This document shows positions 37,497-46,189 of a DNA stretch of 64,000 nt, one piece after another. The DNA lies in the NCBI GenBank assembly GCA_022801595.1, contig JAAWSO010000002.1, forward strand, positions 124,001 through 188,000, given 5' to 3'. The stretch is from Clostridiales bacterium. Its GTDB lineage: Bacteria; Bacillota; Clostridia; Oscillospirales; Acutalibacteraceae. The notes below the pieces were generated by a model. The model ran no database searches. It saw only the letters and a list, made by a program, of their open reading frames with translations, and had not been told where the DNA came from. Made by a program: the position numbers and the translations under genes. Every line of letters begins with the position of its first letter. Position 1 is the first letter of the stretch.

Positions 37497-37833
37497 AATT
37501 CTCTAAGGTACGGAAAAACGCAAGAAGGCCGTCATGAATGGAGAGGTACTGTTGTTTCAGTTCCTGAAAGTTGGCGAAGCCTTTTGGTTCGATGTGGTAA
37601 TACACGCCGGTTTTCCGCTTACCGATCAGTTCCTCGTGGTCAGACACCAAACCCTGTTTTTTCATACGATATAGGATGGGATACATGGAGCAAGGGGAGA
37701 ATTTTAGCGTTCCATTGGTGGACTTGGAAATTTCCTGACAAAGCTGAGAAGCATACATGTCCTGCTTGGTTAACAGTCCTAGCAACAGCATGGTGGAAGT
37801 CACCCGCTTCATTTCATTCAGCATCTTGAGCAC
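37495..37833 (-). CDS. PadR family transcriptional regulator
   Basis: MLLLGLLTKQDMYASQLCQEISKSTNGTLKFSPCSMYPILYRMKKQGLVSDHEELIGKRKTGVYYHIEPKG. Confidence 0.88.
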   Translation of the reverse strand: MLKMLNEMKRVTSTMLLLGLLTKQDMYASQLCQEISKSTNGTLKFSPCSMYPILYRMKKQGLVSDHEELIGKRKTGVYYHIEPKGFANFQELKQQYLSIHDGLLAFFRTLEN

Positions 37834-38194
37834 GCTCCTTTTTATTCTGTTGGGCTAAAAATTCGGCAAATTCTAAAAGTTCGCTCTGTTTGGTCTGAGG
37901 CAAGGTGCGGTAATAGCAAATGATTTGCTGTTCCTTTTTTTGGAGATCTGTGCTGCAATTTTTTTTTTCGGTATTTTCGTTTGCATCAAACTGAAAAAAT
38001 TCCTCCAATGTCACGTGGAATATTTTCACTAAAATCAGTAGAGTCGGAATATCCGGTGAGGTAAATCCGGTTTCATAGTAGGAATAGGTGGAGCGATTTA
38101 TGCCGAGAACATTTGCGATTTGCTGCTGGGTGAAACCACGTTCCTTACGCAGTTGGCGGAGTCGATGACAGATTTTAGGATTTAGATTTTCCAA
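37814..38194 (-). CDS. XRE family HTH regulator
   Basis: ICHRLRQLRKERGFTQQQIANVLGINRSTYSYYETGFTSPDIPTLLILVKIFHVTLEEFF. Confidence 0.9.
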   Translation of the reverse strand: MENLNPKICHRLRQLRKERGFTQQQIANVLGINRSTYSYYETGFTSPDIPTLLILVKIFHVTLEEFFQFDANENTEKKNCSTDLQKKEQQIICYYRTLPQTKQSELLEFAEFLAQQNKKERAQDAE

Positions 38195-38379
38195 ATTTTA
38201 TCCTACCTTTTCATTCATTTATCATATTTTGAGAGCTTTTTTTGGTCAATTTGATATTTTAAAAATACATTTTTTAAATAAAGTATAATTTAACAAGGTA
38301 AAAAAGTCAAAATAAATTCCTTGATAATGCATAATTTAGAAAAAACGATGCTAAAATTATACAAGGAGTGATTTTGATT

Positions 38380-38688
38380 ATGTTTGAAGATTTATTCTAT
38401 AAAAGACTCACACAGCTTCGGATGGAAAAAGGTGTATCCGCAAGAGATATGAGTTTATCCATTGGACAAAGTCCAAGTTATATTAATGGATTAGAAAATC
38501 GACATAGTCTTCCAGCAATGGATAGTTTCTTTAATATTTGTGATTATTTCCACATTACTCCAAAAGAATTTTTTAATGATGGAGTAGAAGCTCCCACAAA
38601 ACTGCAAGAAGCGTTAAAAGCATTGGAACCCTTGAGCGCAGAGCAGCTTTCTCATATTATTGCTATTGCAAAAGATATGAAGAGGTAA
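38380..38688 (+). CDS. XRE family HTH regulator
   Basis: RLTQLRMEKGVSARDMSLSIGQSPSYINGLENRHSLPAMDSFFNICDYFHITPKEFF. Confidence 0.88.
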   Translation: MFEDLFYKRLTQLRMEKGVSARDMSLSIGQSPSYINGLENRHSLPAMDSFFNICDYFHITPKEFFNDGVEAPTKLQEALKALEPLSAEQLSHIIAIAKDMKR

Positions 38689-38738
38689 TACACCTCGGTA
38701 AAGTTACTAAAAATATGGTAACTTTACCGAGGTGTATT
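38687..38738. repeat. Perfect 21-bp inverted repeat
   Basis: AATACACCTCGGTAAAGTTAC-taaaaatatg-GTAACTTTACCGAGGTGTATT, no following T-tract on either strand. Confidence 0.9.
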
Positions 38739-38992
38739 GTCGATTAGTTACATTTTATATAGTGTTTCAGGAAAAAATTAACCAATTATATGAAAGTTCC
38801 CGTAGAAAATGGATATTAATATTTCAATTCGCTTAAGGATTTGTTTCCAGTGTAGGGTGGAAGATATTGATAGAAAATCAGAAGCTATGATTCGATGATT
38901 AAGATTTTGGGTTTGTTTCCTACCATATAATTTATCATAATTTTATCAAAAAGTCTATATATCGTCTTATTAATTGGCTGAAAAAATTTACA

Positions 38993-39274
38993 ATGAAAAG
39001 AAACGATAATAATGGAACTGAGATGAAACATGTGGATGTCTGTCAAGCAATCGCGGAACGATTTTTGCAATTGTGTAAAGAAAAAAATACAAATCCCAAT
39101 AAGCTGGCGCAATGGTCTGGGGTTCCACCCTCTACATTGAAAAGTATTTTATACGGAACAAGTAAAAATCCTGGCGCTGTTACCATAAAAAAACTTTGCG
39201 ATGGTTTGGGAATTTCGATGGCGGAGTTTTTTGATTGCGAGCTTTTTTATCAATTGGAACAAGAAATTCGATAA
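38993..39274 (+). CDS. XRE family HTH regulator
   Basis: VCQAIAERFLQLCKEKNTNPNKLAQWSGVPPSTLKSILYGTSKNPGAVTIKKLCDGLGISMAEFF; start may be 39023. Confidence 0.85.
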   Translation: MKRNDNNGTEMKHVDVCQAIAERFLQLCKEKNTNPNKLAQWSGVPPSTLKSILYGTSKNPGAVTIKKLCDGLGISMAEFFDCELFYQLEQEIR

Positions 39275-39585
39275 GGATTTAAGAGAGTTAATTTCCCTAA
39301 AAAATATTAGATATTTCGTGAAAATTTTCGACAAGCAGCATGGGAGTATTAGTAGATATGGGCGCGCTGTCTTTTTACTTTGCCTGCTTTTACTATATTA
39401 AGAATGACCAATTTGCTTCAAACCGGATTTCTCTCTGGACGAAACTTTTATGTTTCCTTGTTGGAAGCATTGGGAGTGGGACGAAGCTTTTGAATGCCTA
39501 AGCATAAGAAAATTTTTCTGTTCCGCGAAACGAGGTACGAGCACATGGGGGAACGCAATGGTGGTTCACCGCCTAAAAATTTCTC

Positions 39586-39614
39586 TTGACAAACACGGGA
39601 GAAAGGAATATTCT
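39586..39614 (+). promoter_or_regulatory. Candidate sigma-A promoter for the T-box/ilv operon
   Basis: TTGACA-17 nt-TATTCT. Confidence 0.65.
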
Positions 39615-39639
39615 ATATAATAACATAAGAAACACACAA

Positions 39640-39915
39640 AATGCGTCGATAGGGAACACACACAGGGATTCCTGATTGCAGAGAGCCGTCGGTAGGTGCG
39701 AGGCGGTGCAGCCCCGGTGTTACATCCCCCTGGAGCAGGCAGCAGAACCGCCCTTTTTCTAAATGGTTAGTAAGCGTCGCCCGGTTTCCCTCCGTTATCG
39801 GGGAATGCATTGCTAGATGCAGCGAAGTGGCCGCTTTTGAGCGGCAAGTAGAGTGGTACCGCGGAGATTCCGGTCTTCGTCTCTGGAAATTGGAGACGAA
39901 GACCGTTTTATTTTT
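39640..39915 (+). promoter_or_regulatory. T-box leader, probable isoleucine specifier
   Basis: AGAGAG..GGTAGGTGCGAGGC.. stem I, TGGAGC, T-box core GAGTGGTACCGCGG (39851-39864), terminator GGTCTTCGTCTC..GAGACGAAGACCGTTTTATTTTTT; ATC at 39724-39726 in the inferred specifier loop. Confidence 0.9.
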
Positions 39916-39957
39916 TCGCAAGCCAGAAAAATCAAATTTTATAAAGGAGAATCCATT

Positions 39958-41679
39958 ATGCTGTTAACAGGTGCTCAAATCATTATGGAATGCTTGTTGG
40001 AACAACAGGTCGATACGGTCTTTGGCTATCCCGGCGGAGCCGTGCTGAATATTTATGACGCTCTTTACGAGTATAGCGATCAGATCAACCACATTTGTAC
40101 TGCCCACGAACAGGGCGCCGCCCATGCTGCTGACGGTTACGCTCGTTCCAGTGGGAAAACCGGCGTGTGTATCGCTACCTCTGGTCCTGGAGCGACCAAT
40201 TTAGTCACCGGGATTGCTACCGCTTACATGGACTCTGTTCCAATGGTGGCCATTACTGGCAACGTAAATTTGAATCTTTTGGGCCTAGATAGTTTCCAGG
40301 AGGTAGACATCACCGGCATCACGATGCCGATTACCAAGCATAACTTTCTGGTCAAGAAGGTGGAGTATTTAGCCGATACCCTGCGCCATGCTTTCCGCAT
40401 TGCAAACGAAGGGCGGAAAGGCCCGGTTCTGGTGGATATCCCCAAGGACATCACCGCCCAGAAATGTGAGTTTACGCCGGTAAAGGATGTAGTGCATCAG
40501 AAATTTGACGAGGCCGCAGAGCATGCTATGCATCTTCCTGTAGCAAAACCCGCGGAGGCTCCCAAAGAATGCCGTCTGAAAAAAGCCTTAGAGCTGCTGC
40601 AAAATAGCAAACGCCCGTTCCTTTATACCGGTGGTGGCTTGTTGGCCGCGGAAGCTTCTTCGGAATTGGCGGAACTGGCGGAAAAATTGGACGCTCCAGT
40701 TTCCTCCTCCCTCATGTGTCAGGGCGGTTTTGACCAGTCCAGCCCTCGTTATCTGGGTATGCTTGGCATGCATGGAACCATGAGCTCTGCCCAAGCCTTG
40801 AAGAACTGCGATTTGTTTGTCGCAGTCGGCACCCGTTTTTCCGACCGTGTGATCTGCAATTCCGGTTTATTCGCCAAACATTGCCCGATCATTCAGGTTG
40901 ATATCGACCCGGCGGAATTTGATAAGAATATTGGAGTCAATGTAAAACTGTGCGGCGACGCAAAAGAAATTTTGACCATCCTCAATGCCCGCCTACCACA
41001 ACAGTCCCATCCAGAATGGATGGCGGAAATTTCCAGTTGGAAAAAGGAGTATCCTCTGCGCCAGGTAACCAAAAATGAAAATGGCGTCACCCCACAGATG
41101 GTTCTGGAAGCCCTCCACGACCTGACCGGCAGGGAGTCGATTCTTACCACGGAAGTTGGCCAGCATCAGATGTGGGCGGCTCAATTCTATGAATTCCAGC
41201 GGCCCCGCCAGTTTATCACCTCCGGCGGCTTGGGCACCATGGGTTTTGGCCTAGGCGCCGCTCTGGGCGCTCAAATGGCGAATCCAGATCGCAAAGTGAT
41301 CAATATCGCTGGCGACGGCAGTTTTCACATGAACTGTAATGAGTTGTCTACCGCCGTGAAATATAACATTCCAATTGTAGAATTGATTTTGGACAATACG
41401 GTGCTGGGTATGGTGCGCCAATGGCAAAAGCTGTTTTATGACCACCGTTTTTCTCAGACTACCCTGGATAAGGCGACCAATTATGAAAAGCTGGCGGAGG
41501 CGTTTGGTTTGAAGGCCTACACCATTGCGAAGAAGGAAGAGATTGCGCCGGTTCTGAAAGAAGCTTTGTCTCAGAAAGGGCCGGTTTTGGTTCACTGTTA
41601 CATTGATAAGGATATCAACGTATTGCCAATGGTGCCTGCAGGAGCTTCGGCGGAGGAACCAATTTTGGAAATGGAATAA
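39958..41679 (+). CDS. ilvB: Acetolactate synthase large subunit
   Basis: LTGAQIIMECLLEQQVDTVFGYPGGAVLNIYDALY...HEQGAAHAADGYARSSGKTGVCIATSGPGATNLVTGIATAYMDSVPMVAITGNV. Confidence 0.96.
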   Translation: MLLTGAQIIMECLLEQQVDTVFGYPGGAVLNIYDALYEYSDQINHICTAHEQGAAHAADGYARSSGKTGVCIATSGPGATNLVTGIATAYMDSVPMVAITGNVNLNLLGLDSFQEVDITGITMPITKHNFLVKKVEYLADTLRHAFRIANEGRKGPVLVDIPKDITAQKCEFTPVKDVVHQKFDEAAEHAMHLPVAKPAEAPKECRLKKALELLQNSKRPFLYTGGGLLAAEASSELAELAEKLDAPVSSSLMCQGGFDQSSPRYLGMLGMHGTMSSAQALKNCDLFVAVGTRFSDRVICNSGLFAKHCPIIQVDIDPAEFDKNIGVNVKLCGDAKEILTILNARLPQQSHPEWMAEISSWKKEYPLRQVTKNENGVTPQMVLEALHDLTGRESILTTEVGQHQMWAAQFYEFQRPRQFITSGGLGTMGFGLGAALGAQMANPDRKVINIAGDGSFHMNCNELSTAVKYNIPIVELILDNTVLGMVRQWQKLFYDHRFSQTTLDKATNYEKLAEAFGLKAYTIAKKEEIAPVLKEALSQKGPVLVHCYIDKDINVLPMVPAGASAEEPILEME

Positions 41680-41692
41680 GGAGGAACACACC

Positions 41693-42187
41693 ATGAGTTA
41701 CCACGATAATACGGAACGCGACTATGTATTGTCTGTTTTGGCGCAGAATAATTCCGGGGTTTTGCTGCGGATTGCCGGCCTGTTCAGCCGCCGCTGCTAC
41801 AACATCAAAAGCATTGTGGCCGCCCAGACCGAAGACGCCGCTCATTCTCAAATGATCATTGTGGTTCAGGGGGATGACCGGATTGTTCGCCAGGTGGATA
41901 AGCAGCTGAGTAAACTGGTGGAGGTGGAGCAGGTTACTGTGCTCAATGACGACAGCGCCGTGGTACGGGAGCACCTGTTGATGAAGGTGGAGCGTACCGC
42001 CGCCACCACAGATCATTTGATGGCGATTGCCAACGTGTTCCATGCTAATGTGCTGAACGTAACCGAGAACAACATGATTGTGGAGTTGACTGGCAGCGCT
42101 CAGACTTTGAATTCCTTTGTGGAGTGCTATAAGCCATACAAGATCCAAAAGATTCTGCGCACTGGTTCCATGGCCATGGAGAAATAA
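41693..42187 (+). CDS. ilvN: Acetolactate synthase small subunit
   Basis: YVLSVLAQNNSGVLLRIAGLFSRRCYNIKSIVAAQTEDAAHSQMIIVVQGDD. Confidence 0.95.
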   Translation: MSYHDNTERDYVLSVLAQNNSGVLLRIAGLFSRRCYNIKSIVAAQTEDAAHSQMIIVVQGDDRIVRQVDKQLSKLVEVEQVTVLNDDSAVVREHLLMKVERTAATTDHLMAIANVFHANVLNVTENNMIVELTGSAQTLNSFVECYKPYKIQKILRTGSMAMEK

Positions 42188-42214
42188 ACAACAAGCGATA
42201 GGGAGATTGACAAG

Positions 42215-43444
42215 ATGCTGACATTAGATAAAGTTTATCACGCGGCGTTTGTGCTGCGGGACGTTATCCGTAAAACCGACCTGATCCATGCGCCGAACAT
42301 CAACCCGGAAAGCGAGATTTATCTGAAAACCGAAAATTTACAGGTAACTGGTTCTTTTAAGGTGCGGGGAGCGTATTACAAAATATCCCAGCTTTCGGAA
42401 GAAGAAAAAGCAAAGGGGGTTATCGCTTGTTCCGCAGGGAACCACGCCCAGGGCGTAGCTTTGGCCGCCACAAAAAACGGCATCCAATCTCTGATTTGTA
42501 TCCCGGATGGCGCCCCGATTTCCAAGGTGGAGGCCACGAAAAAATATGGCGCCGACGTTCTCCTGGTGAATGGGGTTTATGACGACGCGTACAACAAAGC
42601 CCGGGAAATCCAGGAGCAGGAGGGCAGCACCTTTATCCATCCCTTTGACGATGAGGATGTGATTGCCGGGCAGGGGAGCATCGGACTGGAGCTGCTGGAT
42701 CAATTGCCGGATTTGGACGCAGTCATTGTACCCATTGGCGGCGGCGGCTTGATCGGCGGAGTTGCTTTCGCCATCAAATCTTTGAATCCCAACTGCAAGG
42801 TGTATGGGGTGCAGGCAAGCGGCGCACCGTCTATGTACAATTCCATCGCCCGCCACGAGCGGGAAACATTGTCCAATGTATCCACTATTGCAGACGGCAT
42901 TGCCGTCAAGCAGCCGGGTCAGTTGACCTATGAGCTGTGTGAAAAATACGTGGATGAAATTGTCACGGTGACCGACGACGAGGTTTCCACTGCGATCCTG
43001 GCTTTGATTGAGCAGCAGAAGCTGATTGCCGAAGGAGCCGGCGCGGTAGCGGTAGCGGCCGCCTTGTTTAATAAGGTGGATGTGAAGGGCAAGAAAGTCG
43101 TTTGTTTGGTGTCTGGAGGCAACATCGACGTAACCATTTTGTCCCGTGTCATTACCCGCGGCTTGCTTAAGGCTGGGCGTTCCGCAGATATCACAGTAGA
43201 ATTGATGGATAAGCCAGGACAGCTCCGGGATGTTTCCGCAATTATTGCAGAGTTGGGAGGCAATGTGGTTTCGGTGCATCATGACCGTTCGGGAGAAAAC
43301 ACCCATATCGACGCCTGCTATCTGCACTTGGTGATGGAGACCAAGGATCACGCCCATATCGCACAAATCCGCAAGGCGCTGACCGATCATGGATATAAAA
43401 TCATTAGCCAATCCTGCACATATTTACCGGAACAGACAGAATAA
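42215..43444 (+). CDS. ilvA: Threonine ammonia-lyase
   Basis: IYLKTENLQVTGSFKVRGAYYKISQL...VIACSAGNHAQGVALAA...VPIGGGGLIGGVAFAIK; C-terminal ACT-like. Confidence 0.95.
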   Translation: MLTLDKVYHAAFVLRDVIRKTDLIHAPNINPESEIYLKTENLQVTGSFKVRGAYYKISQLSEEEKAKGVIACSAGNHAQGVALAATKNGIQSLICIPDGAPISKVEATKKYGADVLLVNGVYDDAYNKAREIQEQEGSTFIHPFDDEDVIAGQGSIGLELLDQLPDLDAVIVPIGGGGLIGGVAFAIKSLNPNCKVYGVQASGAPSMYNSIARHERETLSNVSTIADGIAVKQPGQLTYELCEKYVDEIVTVTDDEVSTAILALIEQQKLIAEGAGAVAVAAALFNKVDVKGKKVVCLVSGGNIDVTILSRVITRGLLKAGRSADITVELMDKPGQLRDVSAIIAELGGNVVSVHHDRSGENTHIDACYLHLVMETKDHAHIAQIRKALTDHGYKIISQSCTYLPEQTE

Positions 43445-43475
43445 GTTTGGAGATTAGAAAAAGGGGAAATGCATC

Positions 43476-43850
43476 ATGATGAAAAAAGTTTCAACAGAGA
43501 AAGCTCCGGCAGCCATTGGCCCATACTCCCAGGCGATCCTTGCTGGAAATCTGCTGTATTCCAGCGGCCAGATTCCGATTGATCCGGCTACCGGAAATTT
43601 GGTGGACGGGGATGTGACCGCACAAGCCGAGCAGGTGATGAAGAATTTGCAAGCTGTGTTGGAGGCAGGCGGAACCTCCTTTGAGCGGGTGGTCAAAGCG
43701 ACCTGTTTCTTGGCTGATATGGAGGATTTCGCGGCTTTTAACGAGGTCTATGAGAAGTATTTTGTCAGTAAGCCGGCCCGTTCCTGCGTGGCTGTGAAAC
43801 GGCTGCCCAAAAACGCGCTGGTAGAAGTAGAAGTTACCGCTTTGCTCTAA
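43476..43850 (+). CDS. ridA: RidA family reactive intermediate/imine deaminase
   Basis: [58 protein letters not shown]...[22 protein letters not shown]. Confidence 0.95.
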   Translation: MMKKVSTEKAPAAIGPYSQAILAGNLLYSSGQIPIDPATGNLVDGDVTAQAEQVMKNLQAVLEAGGTSFERVVKATCFLADMEDFAAFNEVYEKYFVSKPARSCVAVKRLPKNALVEVEVTALL

Positions 43851-43852
43851 AG

Positions 43853-43910
43853 GAAAAAATTCACGGTATGTTGTGACCAAAAATTGGAACAATAATGCCG
43901 TGAATTTTTT
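43853..43910 (+). terminator. Terminator after ilvBNA-ridA
   Basis: AAAATTCACGG ... CCGTGAATTTTTTG, 11-bp stem. Confidence 0.7.
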
Positions 43911-44093
43911 GTTTGGGTTACAATTTATTTGCAAATCCGAATGCGCAGGTGTGGTACAATAAACACACAGAGGCAGCAATGCGTGCGACGGTACTTTTTA
44001 AAAAGGAACGGTACTGCGCAATGTGCCTACCACAGCTGTAAACTACAAAACAAAAGCAAAAATTTTTTCCAAAAATAAGGAGGCAGATTTCGG

Positions 44094-45779
44094 ATGAAAT
44101 TTTCTCAAATGGAATATCAACGGCCCGACATGGAACGGTTGGTGCAGGGGTATCAAGTTATCACCGAGGAGTTTCCAAAGTGTTCATCATCCGAGGAACA
44201 AATGCAGTGTATTCTGCGTCATGAAAAGATGTTTGCAGAATACCAGACCATGAGTACCCTAGCTTTTATTCGCCACAGCATTGACACTACCGACGAGTTT
44301 TACGATAAAGAGCATGGCTTTTTCAACGAAAATTCCCCGGAGCTTCAGGAATATATTCAAGCCTTTAAAAAGGCAGTGGTACAGTCTCGATTCCGCCGTG
44401 AGCTGGAGGAGAAATTAGGAAAGCTGTTTTTCCGCAACATTGAGATTTCGCTCAAGACCTTTTCCCCGGAGATTATCGACTTGCTCAAGGAAGAAAACCA
44501 GTTGACCACAGAATATGAAAAGCTGCTGGCTTCCGCAAAAATTCCATTTGATGGCGAGGAGCTGAATTTATCCAGTATCATCAAATATCAGCAGTCAGAA
44601 GATCGGGAAATCCGCAAGCAAGCTTGGAAAAAGACCGCGGAATTCTTTTCTGCCAATCAGCAAAAACTGGATGAACTGTATGATAAGCTGGTGAAAAACC
44701 GGGATCAGCAAGCCAAGAAATTGGGCTATGACAATTTTATTCAGCTTGGTTACGACCGTTTGGGACGCAATTGTTATCAAGCGGATGAGGTGAAAATTTT
44801 CCGGGAGCAGATTGTTAAGGATTTGGTGCCAGTCACACAGAAAATCCGGGAAAACCAAAAGAAACGGGTTGGGCTGCCTCACATTGGATTTGTGGATGTC
44901 AACGCTTATTTCCCAGACGGCAATCCCAAACCTCAGGGTGGCGCTCAAGAACTGGTGCAGGCGGCGCAAAAAATGTACGATGAAATGAGCCCGGTGACCG
45001 GGGAGTTTTTCCGGTTTATGCGGGAAAATGAGCTGTTTGATCTGGAAAGCAAACATGGCAAGCAGGGAGGCGGCTATTGCACAGAACTGACCAGCTATCG
45101 TTCTCCTTTTATTTTTTCTAACTTCAATGGAACCTCCGGGGATGTGGATGTTTTGACCCATGAGGCCGGCCATGCGTTGGAAACGTATTTGCTGCGCGAC
45201 GTGGAAATCCGGGAAAATGCGGAGTATACCATGGAAACTGCCGAGGTACATTCGATGTCTATGGAACTGTTTGCCCGGCCTTGGTGCGAATTGTTTTTCG
45301 GCAAGGATACAGAAAAATTCCTGGTGTATCAGTTGGAATCGGCCTTAAATTTTATTCCTTATGGCTGTATGGTGGATGAATTCCAGCACCTTGTTTATGA
45401 AAAGCCAGATTTATCCCCGGAGGAGCGGAAAGAAGTTTGGCTGAAGCTGGAGAACAAGTATCGGCCTTGGATGGATTTTGAAGGGTTGGAATTTTTCCAG
45501 GATGGAGGCGGCTATCAGCGTCAGCACCATATCTATTCTTTTCCGTTCTATTATATTGATTACTGTTTGGCCCAAACGGTGGCCTTGGAATTCTGGTCCG
45601 CTTCCAATCAAGATTGGCAAGAAGCCTTTGACCGATATTTGGAATTCCTCAAACAGAGCGGCGACCATACTTTTGTCCAGGTGGTGGAGCAGGCTGGTTT
45701 GAAACTGCCGTTCCGGCCAAACTGCTTGGAGGCTTTGAGCCAAGAAATTCTAAAGTGGGTGGAAAAAGCGGCCCTCTAG
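44094..45779 (+). CDS. M3 family oligoendopeptidase
   Basis: Zn-binding HEAGHALETY in GDVDVLTHEAGHALETYLLRDVEIRENAEYTMETAEVHSMSMELF. Confidence 0.93.
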   Translation: MKFSQMEYQRPDMERLVQGYQVITEEFPKCSSSEEQMQCILRHEKMFAEYQTMSTLAFIRHSIDTTDEFYDKEHGFFNENSPELQEYIQAFKKAVVQSRFRRELEEKLGKLFFRNIEISLKTFSPEIIDLLKEENQLTTEYEKLLASAKIPFDGEELNLSSIIKYQQSEDREIRKQAWKKTAEFFSANQQKLDELYDKLVKNRDQQAKKLGYDNFIQLGYDRLGRNCYQADEVKIFREQIVKDLVPVTQKIRENQKKRVGLPHIGFVDVNAYFPDGNPKPQGGAQELVQAAQKMYDEMSPVTGEFFRFMRENELFDLESKHGKQGGGYCTELTSYRSPFIFSNFNGTSGDVDVLTHEAGHALETYLLRDVEIRENAEYTMETAEVHSMSMELFARPWCELFFGKDTEKFLVYQLESALNFIPYGCMVDEFQHLVYEKPDLSPEERKEVWLKLENKYRPWMDFEGLEFFQDGGGYQRQHHIYSFPFYYIDYCLAQTVALEFWSASNQDWQEAFDRYLEFLKQSGDHTFVQVVEQAGLKLPFRPNCLEALSQEILKWVEKAAL

Positions 45780-46087
45780 CCGGGCTGCGAGCTGTCTTTT
45801 TCGTTCGAGGTCAACGAGTTGACGTTTGGTTCGTGGGTACGTTGGTCTCTCGCTTGGCTGACAGAGAAATTGCTTCCTGCTGCGGGCGCGCCAATTTTTT
45901 TTCTCACTCTAACACAAACGGATTTCTTCTGCCTTTTCCTCTCAAAGGCAGCGAGGCGTTGAGGGGGCAATCCCAGCTTTTCGACGTAACAATAGACTTT
46001 ATCCTCCTATCCAACGACCAGGAGGGGAGGATTGAATATGAAACCGTGAGCAACCCGATCAAGGAGGGCATTTCTCATGGATCGGAA

Positions 46088-46133
46088 AAAACCAGCACGC
46101 AGATAAAAGCCTTCTGTGTGCTGGTCTTTTTGT
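46088..46133 (+). terminator. Terminator hairpin downstream of the M3 peptidase
   Basis: ACCAGCACGCAGAtaaaagccTTCTGTGTGCTGGTCTTTTTG. Confidence 0.7.
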
Positions 46134-46189
46134 ATGTGGATCCAAATTTCCGGTATCGGCCGGATGAACAGCGGACGAATATGAGGAAA

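Noticed and set aside
42338-43411. 357-aa minus-strand ORF antisense to ilvA
   Set aside because: The sense strand is a clear threonine ammonia-lyase with RBS and operon context; the antisense translation has no recognisable domain and reflects codon bias.
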